From assembly GCA_023386795.1 (NCBI GenBank), contig JAEWJB010000141.1, forward strand, positions 1 through 15,295: DNA of 15,295 bases, in the 5' to 3' direction. The notes below the pieces were generated by a model, which worked only from the letters and a program-made list of their open reading frames with translations, did not search any database and was not told the origin of the DNA. Origin of the DNA: Pseudomonadota bacterium (GTDB lineage: Bacteria > Pseudomonadota > Gammaproteobacteria > Xanthomonadales > Xanthomonadaceae). The position numbers were made by a program, and so were the translations under genes. Shown piece by piece: positions 7,025 through 13,738 of this stretch (position 1 is the first letter of the stretch; every line of letters begins with the position of its first letter).

Positions 7025-7082
7025 GCGGTTCCAGGGCTGGCGTGCGGGGAGCAGGGGCGCGGGCGACCCGGGACGGGGCCGC

Positions 7083-7121
7083 AAAAAACAGGAGCGGCGC
7101 CCTTGCGGGACGCCGCTCCTG
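7083..7121 (-). terminator. Intrinsic terminator after 6S RNA
   Basis: On the minus strand a perfect 11-bp GC-rich stem (7121-7111 with 7099-7089, inner CCC/GGG pairing in the loop) is followed at once by six T residues (7088-7083). This is a textbook Rho-independent terminator. It lies nine bases after the predicted 3' end of 6S RNA and 58 bases before ygfA. On the plus strand there is no T-run after the stem. Confidence 0.9.
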
Positions 7122-7130
7122 CGGAATATT

Positions 7131-7316
7131 GCATTCTCCGCGGTGACGATGCGTGCGAAACGACCTTGAACCCGAGGTTCAAGTGGGAACGCTGGGAAAC
7201 CATCGGGCTTTCCGCTGCGAGGCGGACATGCACACCCGGCGTCGTCGCGCCCCCGGTGTCGTTATTAAGGGACAAGGCGAATGTTTGCACACGCCGTCGT
7301 TCACAGCAGAGAACGC
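7131..7316 (-). ncRNA. ssrS: 6S RNA
   Basis: About 186 nt. The proposed ends pair over ten bases: 7316-7307 (GCGUUCUCUG) with 7140-7131 (CGGAGAAUGC, one internal G-U and one U-G pair), forming the closing stem. The 3' half has the well-known hairpin TTGAACCTCGGGTTCAA (inside the perfect 8-bp hairpin 7183-7165), which matches the E. coli 6S segment closely. The long irregular stem between is expected to form the bubble that mimics an open promoter and binds sigma70 RNA polymerase in stationary phase. Position between zapA and ygfA is the classic locus. The transcription start fits the -10 box at 7323-7328. Confidence 0.93.
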
Positions 7317-7322
7317 GTGGCC

Positions 7323-7351
7323 ATTATAGCCAGCATGGCCGCGCCCGCCAG
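7323..7351 (-). promoter_or_regulatory. 6S RNA promoter
   Basis: The minus strand has a perfect TATAAT at 7328-7323, seven bases before the predicted first base of 6S RNA. The matching -35 at 7351-7346 (CTGGCG, 17-base spacer) is poor, so an activator or an extended context may help. The 7352-7413 stretch between this and the zapA stop shows no gene. Confidence 0.75.
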
Positions 7352-7413
7352 TCCATTCGTCGCCAAAGTGTTCCCCGGAGATTCATTGTTGCGATGGGAA
7401 CGCGTATTGGGCT

Positions 7414-7716
7414 TCAGCGCGGTGTATCGGTGGCGCTGTCCAGGCGGCGGTTGAGTTCACCCAGCGTGCGCGTGAGTTCGCGCTGCTGGCGCGCCTGCTC
7501 GTCGCGCAGCTGTTGCAGCTCGTGGGCCAGGTTCAATGCCGACAGCACCGCCAGGCGGTCGAGGGCGACCATGCGGTTGGTGCCGCGGATCTCGCGCATG
7601 CGCGCGTCGAGCAGCCGCGCGGCGGCGGCGAGGCTGTCGCGTTCGTCGGCGCTGACGCCCACGGTGTATTCGCGGTCCAGGATGCGGACGCTGACCGGTT
7701 CGTTGCCTTGGCTCAC
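7414..7716 (-). CDS. zapA: Cell division protein ZapA
   Basis: A 100-residue protein. The N-terminal half holds the ZapA fold (EPVSVRILDREYTVGVSADE at 6-25, then AARLLDARMREIR at 32-44). The C-terminal half is a coiled coil (LNLAHELQQLRDEQARQQRE) used for antiparallel dimer and tetramer formation. ZapA bundles FtsZ protofilaments at the division site. Its ATG overlaps the stop of the TIGR02449 gene (ATGA, 7713-7716). Transcription may run on toward 6S RNA, which has its own promoter. Confidence 0.95.
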   Translation of the reverse strand: MSQGNEPVSVRILDREYTVGVSADERDSLAAAARLLDARMREIRGTNRMVALDRLAVLSALNLAHELQQLRDEQARQQRELTRTLGELNRRLDSATDTPR

Positions 7717-7934
7717 GTGTGCTGCTCCAGCGACTTGAGACGGGCGATCATCGCTTCCACCCGCGAGCGCGCCTGTTCGTTCTTGGTCAGCAGCTGCGCG
7801 CGTTCGGCGATCAGCTGTTCCTGCTGGTGGCGCAGGCTTCGGTTTTCATCGGCCAGCCGTTGTGCGCGCTCGACCAGTCCTTCGACGCGGGCGGCAAGGG
7901 CACGCAACTCGGCGAGGGTATCGGTCGGTTCCAT
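7713..7934 (-). CDS. TIGR02449/ZapB-like small coiled-coil protein
   Basis: A 73-residue protein that is almost entirely one coiled coil (heptads from about residue 5 to 70), rich in Leu, Glu, Arg and Gln, with ADENRSLRHQQEQLIAERAQ at 28-47. It fits the small family TIGR02449 found directly upstream of zapA in Xanthomonads and pseudomonads. By size, build and position it could be a ZapB-like partner linking ZapA to other divisome or nucleoid factors, but that is inference. It is translationally coupled to zapA and begins 32 bases after the GGDEF-EAL stop. Confidence 0.88.
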   Translation of the reverse strand: MEPTDTLAELRALAARVEGLVERAQRLADENRSLRHQQEQLIAERAQLLTKNEQARSRVEAMIARLKSLEQHT

Positions 7935-7966
7935 CGGCCAAGACTAGGCGGGCGCTCGCGCGGCGG

Positions 7967-9745
7967 TCAAGGTACGGCCAGGCGGGGTGTGTGCGCGTCG
8001 ACCGGCGCGTGCAGCAGGGCGCGGCAGGCCACCGCGTCGCGCCCCGGTGCGACGAGGTAGCCCTGGATCTCGTCGCAGCCGTGCGCCTTCAGGAAATCGC
8101 GCTGGCGGGTGTACTCCACGCCCTCGGCCACCACCAGCAGGCCCAGCGCATGGCCCATGCCGATGATCGCCGCCACGATCGGCCCGCCGCCCTGGGCCAG
8201 GTCGGTCACGAACGGCTGGCCGATCTTGAGCGTGGTCACCGGCAGCTGGCGCAGGTAGGCCAGCGAGGAATAGCCGGTGCCGAAGTCGTCGATGGCGATG
8301 CCTACGCCCATCTCGCGCAGTTCGCGCAGCAGCGCGATGCCGCGCTCGCCCTCGGCGAGCATCGCCGTTTCGGTCAGTTCCAGCTCCAGGCTGCCCGGCG
8401 GCAGGTCGTGGGCGGTGAGCAGGTCGCCCACCTCCAGCGCGAAGGTGGGCTGGCGCAGCTGCCAGGCCGAGACGTTGACCGACATGCGCAGCTCGCCCAA
8501 GCCTTCCTGGTGCCACTGCGCCAGCGTGGCGCAGGCCTGGCGCAATACCCAGCTGCCGATCTCCGGCATCACGCCGATCTGCTCGGCAATGGGGATGAAT
8601 TCTTCCGGCGACACGTTGCCGAAGCTGTCGTCGTGCCAGCGCAGCAGGGCCTCCACCGCCGCGGTGCGGCCGCTGCGCAACGACTGGCGCGGCTGGAACA
8701 CCAGGTGGAAGCAGCGGTCCATCTCGGTGGCGCGCAATGCGTTGGCGATGCGTGCGCGGCGGTGGCTGGCGCGGTCGAGCATGGCCGAGTACGCACGCCA
8801 GGTACGGCGACCGGCGGCCTTGGCGCGGCGAGTGGCGCTTTCGGCATGGGCGAGCAGCTCGCTGGGCAGGCGGCCGTGCGAAGGCGCCTCGGCGATGCCC
8901 AGCGAGAGCGAGACGATGGTGCTGTGGTCATCGCCCAGCAGCAGCGGCTCGGCGAAGGCGCGCAGGATGTCCTCGGCCAGTTGTTCGGCCTGGCGGGTCG
9001 CGTCGCTGGCGTGCAGCACCACGGCGAATTCGTCGCCGCCCAGGCGGGCCAGCACGCCGCGCGGCCCGATGATCGCCGCCAGCCGTTCGGCGGTGGCACG
9101 CAATGCCTGGTCGCCGGCGCGGTGGCCGAGCCAGTCGTTGATGTGGCCCAGGTGGTCGATGTCCATCGCCAGCAGCGCGACGGTGCGGCCCTCGCGGCGC
9201 GCTTCCACCAGTGCGTGGGCGAGATGCTCCGCCAGGCGTGCGCGCAGCGGCAGGCCGGTCAGGGTGTCGTAGTTGGCCAGGTAGCGCAGCTCGCGCTCGG
9301 CGCGGCGCGATTCGCCGACATCGCGCAGGCACAGCAGGCTGCGCGCCGGGCCGGGCCCGGCCAGCGCCTGCCGGGTGACCCGACAGGGCACCAGGCGGCC
9401 GTCGGCGCGGCGCAGCCAGATTTCATCCTCGCCCACCGGCTCGGGGGCTTCCTCCGCGCCGGCTTGCAGGCCGGCAAAGGTGCGCAGCCGCAGGTCGGTC
9501 TCCTCGCGCCAGCCGCCCAGGCGCAGGAACGCCGGGTTAGCGTCGAGCACGCGTTCGTCCGCGTCCAGCAGCAGCACGGCTTCCTCGATCAGCCGCAGGG
9601 CCTGCGGTGCGGCGCCGTCCAGTCCCCGCACGCGACCCCGGCGACTGCGCCAGAACACGGCGGCGGTGAACGCCGATGCCAGACCGGCGGCCATGGCGGC
9701 GAAGGGACGGTGGAGCAGCAGGGCAGTGGTGCTGGCAAGCGGCAT
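7967..9745 (-). CDS. PAS-GGDEF-EAL membrane signalling protein
   Basis: A 592-residue protein from the ATG at 9745 (the frame is open to 9868). Order: one membrane segment (about 10-32), a PAS-like domain (about 47-145), GGDEF (about 155-315) and EAL (about 330-575). GGDEF keeps the signature GGDEF (236-240), Mg aspartate D195, N203 and D212, but the lysine expected after the DxDxF stretch is Gly200 and no RxxD inhibitory site precedes the signature. EAL keeps E365, N424, E459, D486, D487, K507, E541 and Q561, but the Asp of the usual KID motif is Gly509 (LKIGQPF). It may thus be a weakened or inactive enzyme acting as a c-di-GMP or partner sensor. It sits upstream of the zapA pair and is divergent from ygfB. 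Which reaction, if any, survives cannot be told from sequence. Confidence 0.93.
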   Translation of the reverse strand: MPLASTTALLLHRPFAAMAAGLASAFTAAVFWRSRRGRVRGLDGAAPQALRLIEEAVLLLDADERVLDANPAFLRLGGWREETDLRLRTFAGLQAGAEEAPEPVGEDEIWLRRADGRLVPCRVTRQALAGPGPARSLLCLRDVGESRRAERELRYLANYDTLTGLPLRARLAEHLAHALVEARREGRTVALLAMDIDHLGHINDWLGHRAGDQALRATAERLAAIIGPRGVLARLGGDEFAVVLHASDATRQAEQLAEDILRAFAEPLLLGDDHSTIVSLSLGIAEAPSHGRLPSELLAHAESATRRAKAAGRRTWRAYSAMLDRASHRRARIANALRATEMDRCFHLVFQPRQSLRSGRTAAVEALLRWHDDSFGNVSPEEFIPIAEQIGVMPEIGSWVLRQACATLAQWHQEGLGELRMSVNVSAWQLRQPTFALEVGDLLTAHDLPPGSLELELTETAMLAEGERGIALLRELREMGVGIAIDDFGTGYSSLAYLRQLPVTTLKIGQPFVTDLAQGGGPIVAAIIGMGHALGLLVVAEGVEYTRQRDFLKAHGCDEIQGYLVAPGRDAVACRALLHAPVDAHTPRLAVP

Positions 9746-9820
9746 GGAAGACGGCACGACGGACGATGCGCGAGTGTGGCTCGCGCGGTGGAAACCGACA
9801 AGGGAATGCCACCGGATTGC

Positions 9821-9826
9821 TACACT
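9821..9826 (+). promoter_or_regulatory. Possible -10 box for ygfB-pepP
   Basis: TACACT matches four of six positions of the sigma70 -10 consensus and lies 62 bases before the UPF0149 start, in the 143-base gap to the divergent GGDEF-EAL gene. The best -35-like sequence (CCGACA at 9795-9800) is 20 bases away, too far for a good promoter. Confidence 0.3.
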
Positions 9827-9888
9827 GGGTGCCCGGTTGCGCGCCTGGCGCGGATCGGCATGCCCCATGTGTGCGGAAAACGAAACAG

Positions 9889-10434
9889 ATGAGCGAATTG
9901 CCGGAAGTTGTGGCCGTCCAGGAAGAGAGCCAGCGACTGGGCCTGGCCGCCAGCGCGGCCGAACTGCATGGTGGCCTGTGCGGATGGCTGGCCGCGGGCG
10001 GCGATGACGTGCCGGCGTGGCCGGCGCGCGTACTGTCCGACGACGGCCTGCCCGCGCCGGCGCCCGGCGGTGCGCTGGACCGCCTGCGGCAGGTCAGCGT
10101 CAGCCAGCTCGGCGATCGTGATTTCGCCTTCGAACTGCTGCTGGCCGAGGACGGCGCGCCGCTGTCCGTGCGGGCCGATGCGCTGTTCGAATGGTGCCGC
10201 GCGTTCCTGGGCGGGTTCGGCCTGGCCGCCGGCGCGCGGCCGCAGCTGTCGGAGGAGGGCGAGGAAGCGCTGCAGGACCTCGCACGCCTGGCCCAGGCGG
10301 CCAGCAGCGATTTCGACAGCGCCGACGAGGACGAGACCGCGCTGGCGGAGATCGAGGAGTTCGTGCGCGTGGCCGCGTTGCTGCTGCATGGCGACTGCGT
10401 GCTCGGCCCGCGTTACCGCCAGCGCCTGAACTGA
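9889..10434 (+). CDS. ygfB: UPF0149 family protein (YgfB)
   Basis: A 181-residue all-helical protein of the YgfB/YecA family. Marks are SAAELHGGLCGWL at 22-34, FEWCRAFLGGFGL at 100-112 and the acidic stretch DSADEDETALAEIEEFVRVAALLL at 143-166, broken here by no gaps. The family is small and acidic with no enzyme motif. In Pseudomonas YgfB is linked to control of a beta-lactamase-related pathway, but no such target is visible here. The ATG at 9889 gives the family N-terminus; GGAAAA upstream is a weak ribosome site. Its stop lies seven bases before the pepP start, the same ygfB-pepP order as in E. coli. Confidence 0.94.
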   Translation: MSELPEVVAVQEESQRLGLAASAAELHGGLCGWLAAGGDDVPAWPARVLSDDGLPAPAPGGALDRLRQVSVSQLGDRDFAFELLLAEDGAPLSVRADALFEWCRAFLGGFGLAAGARPQLSEEGEEALQDLARLAQAASSDFDSADEDETALAEIEEFVRVAALLLHGDCVLGPRYRQRLN

Positions 10435-10441
10435 GGCCGGC

Positions 10442-11797
10442 GTGAAGCGCCTGACCGGGATCAGCGCGGCCGAATACGCCCGTCGCCGGCGCCAGCTGAT
10501 GCAGATGGCCGGCGACCAGGCCATCCTCGTGCTGCCTGCCGCGCCCGAGCGCGTGCGCAGCCACGATACCCACTACCCGTACCGGCAGGATTCGGACTTC
10601 TGGTACCTGTGCGGCTTCCCGGAGCCGGAAGCGGTGCTGGTGCTGATTCCCGGCCGCCGCCACGGCGAAGTCATCCTGTTCTGCCGCGAGCGCGATGCCG
10701 AGCGAGAAGCCTGGGACGGGCCGCGCGCCGGCCAGGAAGGCGCGGTGGGCGAGTACGGCATGGACGACGCCTATCCCATCGAGGACCTGGACGACATCCT
10801 GCCGGGCCTGCTCGAAGGCCGCTCGCGCGTCTACTACCACTTCGGCCGCGATGCGGACTTCGACCTCAAGCTGATTGGCTGGGTGAACCGCGTGCGCTCG
10901 CAGGTGCGCTACGGCGCCCAGCCGCCGCACGAATTCCTGGAGCTGGGCCACCTGCTGCACGAGCAGCGGCTGTTCAAGTCGCGCGACGAGATCGCGCTGA
11001 TGCAGCGCGCCGCCGACCTGAGCATTCGCGCGCACCGTGCCGCCATGCGCGCCGCGCGGCCCGGCATCCACGAATACGAACTGCAGGCGGACCTGGAGCG
11101 CGAATTCCGCGCCGGCGATGCGTGGCCGGCCTACGGCAGCATCGTGGGTGCCGGGACCAACGCCTGCGTGCTGCACTACCGCGAAAACAACGCGCGCAGC
11201 CGCGACGGCGACCTGGTGCTGGTGGATGCCGGCGCCGAATATCGCGGTTACGCTAGCGACATCACCCGCACCTTCCCGGTCAACGGCCGTTTCACCCGCG
11301 AGCAGCGCGCGCTGCACGACTTGGTGGGCCGCGCGCAGGCCGCCGCCCTGGCGCAGGCGCGCCCGGGCGTGGCCTATGAGGCGGGGCACTTGGCAGCGGT
11401 GGAAGTGCTGACCGAGGGCCTGCTCCAGCTCGGCCTGCTCAAGGGCCAACTGCAGGCCAATATCGATCAAGGCCTGTACCGCCGTTTCTACCGTCACAAG
11501 ACCGGCCACTGGCTGGGCCTGGATGTGCACGACGTGGGCGAATACCGCCTCGGTGGCGAATCGCGCCTGCTCGAGCCGGGCATGGTGTTCACCATCGAAC
11601 CGGGCCTGTATGTCTCCCCGGACGACGACACGGTGGACGCGAAGTGGCGGGGCATCGGCATTCGCACCGAGGACGACGTGCTGATCACCGCCGAAGGCCA
11701 TCAGGTGCTGACGGGCGAACTGGAACGCAGCGCCGACGAAATCGAAGCCTTCATGGCCACCCCCAAAACCGACCCCATCAGCCCGCAGCTCATCTGA
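10442..11797 (+). CDS. pepP: Xaa-Pro aminopeptidase P
   Basis: A 451-residue M24B metallopeptidase that removes an N-terminal residue next to proline. The N-terminal domain (about 1-175) begins ISAAEYARRRRQLM and includes RQDSDFWYLCGFPEP (48-62). The pita-bread C-terminal domain carries the two-Mn site: D262 (VDAG), D273 (ASDITRTF), H356 (KTGHWLGLDVHD), E386 (TIEPG) and E410 (IRTEDD), within three residues or so of the E. coli numbering (260, 271, 354, 383, 406). Catalytic H363 and H245 are also present. It starts with GTG, with GAGG about six bases before, seven bases after the ygfB stop, so it is surely in one operon with it. It is cytoplasmic and converges on pepQ. Confidence 0.97.
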   Translation: MKRLTGISAAEYARRRRQLMQMAGDQAILVLPAAPERVRSHDTHYPYRQDSDFWYLCGFPEPEAVLVLIPGRRHGEVILFCRERDAEREAWDGPRAGQEGAVGEYGMDDAYPIEDLDDILPGLLEGRSRVYYHFGRDADFDLKLIGWVNRVRSQVRYGAQPPHEFLELGHLLHEQRLFKSRDEIALMQRAADLSIRAHRAAMRAARPGIHEYELQADLEREFRAGDAWPAYGSIVGAGTNACVLHYRENNARSRDGDLVLVDAGAEYRGYASDITRTFPVNGRFTREQRALHDLVGRAQAAALAQARPGVAYEAGHLAAVEVLTEGLLQLGLLKGQLQANIDQGLYRRFYRHKTGHWLGLDVHDVGEYRLGGESRLLEPGMVFTIEPGLYVSPDDDTVDAKWRGIGIRTEDDVLITAEGHQVLTGELERSADEIEAFMATPKTDPISPQLI

Positions 11798-11807
11798 TGG
11801 AGAAGAG

Positions 11808-11841
11808 CCCCCTTTGTTAAGGGGGCGCGGCGACAGCCGCG
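11808..11841. repeat. Hairpin pair downstream of pepP
   Basis: Ten bases after the pepP stop, CCCCCTT (11808-11814) pairs with AAGGGGG (11819-11825) around a 4-base loop. A second small hairpin (CGCGGC / GCCGCG, 11826-11841) follows at once. No T-run follows, so this is a repeat or 3' end structure rather than a standard terminator. Confidence 0.6.
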
Positions 11842-11867
11842 GGGGTAGGCAGGGCAGAACGAAGGGG

Positions 11868-11920
11868 CCCAAAGTTTGCTGCGCAAACTTTGGGGGGCGA
11901 AGCCGCTCCGCGGCTACGCC
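11868..11920. repeat. Two palindromes between pepP and pepQ
   Basis: A perfect 12-bp stem (11868-11879 with 11883-11894, 3-base loop) is followed by a second stem (11896-11899 plus 11901-11906 with 11910-11915 plus 11917-11920, one A/A mismatch, loop TCC). The second contains the core of the REP-like repeat seen at 3645-3706. Confidence 0.75.
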
Positions 11921-11926
11921 TTCCCG

Positions 11927-11959
11927 GGCGCACTAGCCCGCCACGCGGGCTAGTGCGCC
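11927..11959 (-). terminator. Long hairpin over the pepQ stop codon
   Basis: A perfect 15-bp stem (11927-11941 with 11945-11959, loop CAC) includes the pepQ stop codon and its last codons. There is no T-run after it on either strand. It most likely ends or protects the pepQ transcript, and it would be reached by pepP transcripts as well. Confidence 0.6.
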
Positions 11960-13311
11960 ACGAAGTTCAAATCGCGCGCCTCGTCCTCGGCCGCGGCGAA
12001 CGCCGGGCGGGTGAGGTTTTCGGGCTCGCCCTCGGTGCACACCACTTCGTCCTCGATACGGATGCCGCCATAGGGACGGAACTGCGCCACGCGTTCCCAG
12101 TCCACGCTGTCGGTGTGGCCGTTCTTCCTGACTTCGTCCAGCAGCATGTCGATGAAATACACGCCCGGTTCGATCGTCACCACCATGCCCGGTTCGAGCA
12201 CGCGGGTCATGCGCAGGTAGGGATGGCCGGCCGGGCGTTCGATGCGCCCGCCGCGGTCGCCTGCCGCGAAACCGGCAACGTCGTGCACCTGCAAGCCGAT
12301 CAGGTGGCCCAACCCGTGCGGGAAGAACGCCGCGCTCACGCCGGTGGCCAGCGCCGCCTCGGGCGATACCTTCAGCACGCCGAAATCCTTCAGGATGCCC
12401 ATCAGAGACAGGTGCGCGTCGATGTGCAGCTGCTTGTAGTCCACGCCATTGCGCACGCCCTGGCCCATTGCCACCTGCGCGCGGTCCACCGCATCGATCA
12501 TCGCCTGGAACTCGCTGCCGGTATCGGCGGCGTAGCTGCGCGTGATGTCGCTGGCGTAGCCCGCCGCCGAGGCCCCTGCATCGATCAGGAAGCTGCGCGG
12601 CGCGCTGGCCGGCGCGCGATCGAGCTGGGTGTAGTGCAGTACCGCGCCGTGCTCGTTGACCGCCACGATGTTGCCGTAGGGCAGGTCGTTGGCGTCCTGG
12701 CCGACGGCGGTGCAATACGCCATGTGGATGGCGAATTCGTCGCGGCCCTCGCGGAATGCCGCTTCGGCCGCGCGATGGCCGCGCACCGCCAGGTGCTGCG
12801 CCTGCCGCATCAGCGCCAGTTCGTAGGGCGTCTTGTAGGCGCGGTGGTATTCCAGGTAATCGACCACGGCGGGCGGATTGTTCGGCACATAGTCGCCCAG
12901 CGTGCTCTGTGCTTCGCCTAGGATCGCGCAGCGGGCGACCTGCCTGGGCAACAGCGCCAGCGCCTCTTCCGGCGTGCGGATGATGTGGATGTCGCAGTGT
13001 TCCACCCACCAGCCGCTGGGCGCGGCCGGCACGACGTGCCAGTAATCGAAGGGCTGGTGGAAGATCACCTGCGGACGCTGGCCAGGGGTGTAGACGAGCC
13101 AGCTGTTGGGCACCTGCGTGAGCGGCAGCCATGCCTTGAACTGCGGGTTCACCGCATACGGGTAGTCGCGGTCGTCGAACAACTGGTAATGCAGCGTGCC
13201 GCTGGGAACCACCAGGTGGTCGAAGCCGCCGCGCGCCAGCGCTTCATCGGCGCGCTGCTTGAGTACCGCCAGGTGGGCGGCATAGAGGGAGGCGGGTTCG
13301 TGCTGGGGCAT
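11950..13311 (-). CDS. pepQ: Xaa-Pro dipeptidase (prolidase)
   Basis: A 453-residue M24B enzyme that cleaves dipeptides with C-terminal proline. It follows the E. coli PepQ and Alteromonas prolidase pattern: N-terminal ASLYAAHLAVLKQRADEAL, VNPQFKAWLPLTQVPNSWL (54-72) and FDYWHVVP (88-95). The two-metal site is D244 (LIDAGA), D255 (ASDITRSY), H336 (PHGLGHLIGLQVHDVAG), E381 (TIEPGVYF) and E420 (GIRIEDEVV), matching E. coli D246, D257, H339, E384 and E423. This prolidase type is also known for organophosphate hydrolysis as a side activity. It ends inside a strong hairpin, faces pepP, and follows the PilZ gene by 85 bases, so it probably has its own promoter. Confidence 0.97.
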   Translation of the reverse strand: MPQHEPASLYAAHLAVLKQRADEALARGGFDHLVVPSGTLHYQLFDDRDYPYAVNPQFKAWLPLTQVPNSWLVYTPGQRPQVIFHQPFDYWHVVPAAPSGWWVEHCDIHIIRTPEEALALLPRQVARCAILGEAQSTLGDYVPNNPPAVVDYLEYHRAYKTPYELALMRQAQHLAVRGHRAAEAAFREGRDEFAIHMAYCTAVGQDANDLPYGNIVAVNEHGAVLHYTQLDRAPASAPRSFLIDAGASAAGYASDITRSYAADTGSEFQAMIDAVDRAQVAMGQGVRNGVDYKQLHIDAHLSLMGILKDFGVLKVSPEAALATGVSAAFFPHGLGHLIGLQVHDVAGFAAGDRGGRIERPAGHPYLRMTRVLEPGMVVTIEPGVYFIDMLLDEVRKNGHTDSVDWERVAQFRPYGGIRIEDEVVCTEGEPENLTRPAFAAAEDEARDLNFVAH

Positions 13312-13396
13312 GGCGTCGGCTCGATCGGCATTGCGGAGTGCAAGCGCTGATTTTGCCGCAAAACACCCGCGCGGGCGCTTCGCATGCCGTGCGCGA

Positions 13397-13738
13397 TCAG
13401 GCTTGCGCGTCCGCCACCCAGTCGCGCAGGCGCTCGCGGTGTTCGTCGCTGACGGTCAGGAAACGGAAGCCGGCCCAGTGCTGGCCGGGGGCGTGCGCCT
13501 CTTCCAGCCACAACAGGTGTACGCCCACGGCGATGGGATGCTCGCGGCCCTGGCGGTCGGGCAGGGAGAAGCTCAGCTGGTACAGCGCGTCCTCGGTGAG
13601 TGGCGCGGAGGCCAGCAGCAGCATGCCCGTCTCGGAAACATTGCCCAGGCGGCCGATGCCCGTTTCGGACATGAAGTCCGTCACCGGGATGCTCGCGGTA
13701 GGCTGGCGACGCGGACTGCGGCGGGCTTCGTGGATCAT
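13397..13738 (-). CDS. PilZ-domain protein
   Basis: A 113-residue single-domain protein. The c-di-GMP binding motif parts are both present: an arginine cluster EARRSPRRQP at 4-13 (RxxxR satisfied by R6/R10 or R7/R11) and NVSETG at 33-38 (NxSxxG). The rest is a beta-barrel pattern (LYQLSFSLP, IAVGVHLLWLEE, HWAGFRF). It is thus expected to bind c-di-GMP and pass the signal to a partner. Its ATG overlaps the stop of the DUF1631 gene (ATGA, 13735-13738), so that protein is the obvious candidate partner. The frame is open further upstream, but that part is a shadow of DUF1631. Confidence 0.94.
   Translation of the reverse strand: MIHEARRSPRRQPTASIPVTDFMSETGIGRLGNVSETGMLLLASAPLTEDALYQLSFSLPDRQGREHPIAVGVHLLWLEEAHAPGQHWAGFRFLTVSDEHRERLRDWVADAQA

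Noticed and set aside
7862..9892. 676-residue open frame antisense to the GGDEF-EAL gene
   Set aside because: Low-complexity Gln/Ala/Arg/His composition from the complement of a GC-rich gene; no domain visible, while the minus strand encodes clear domains.
10100..11872. 590-residue open frame antisense to ygfB and pepP
   Set aside because: Spans two well-supported plus-strand genes and has no recognisable motif.
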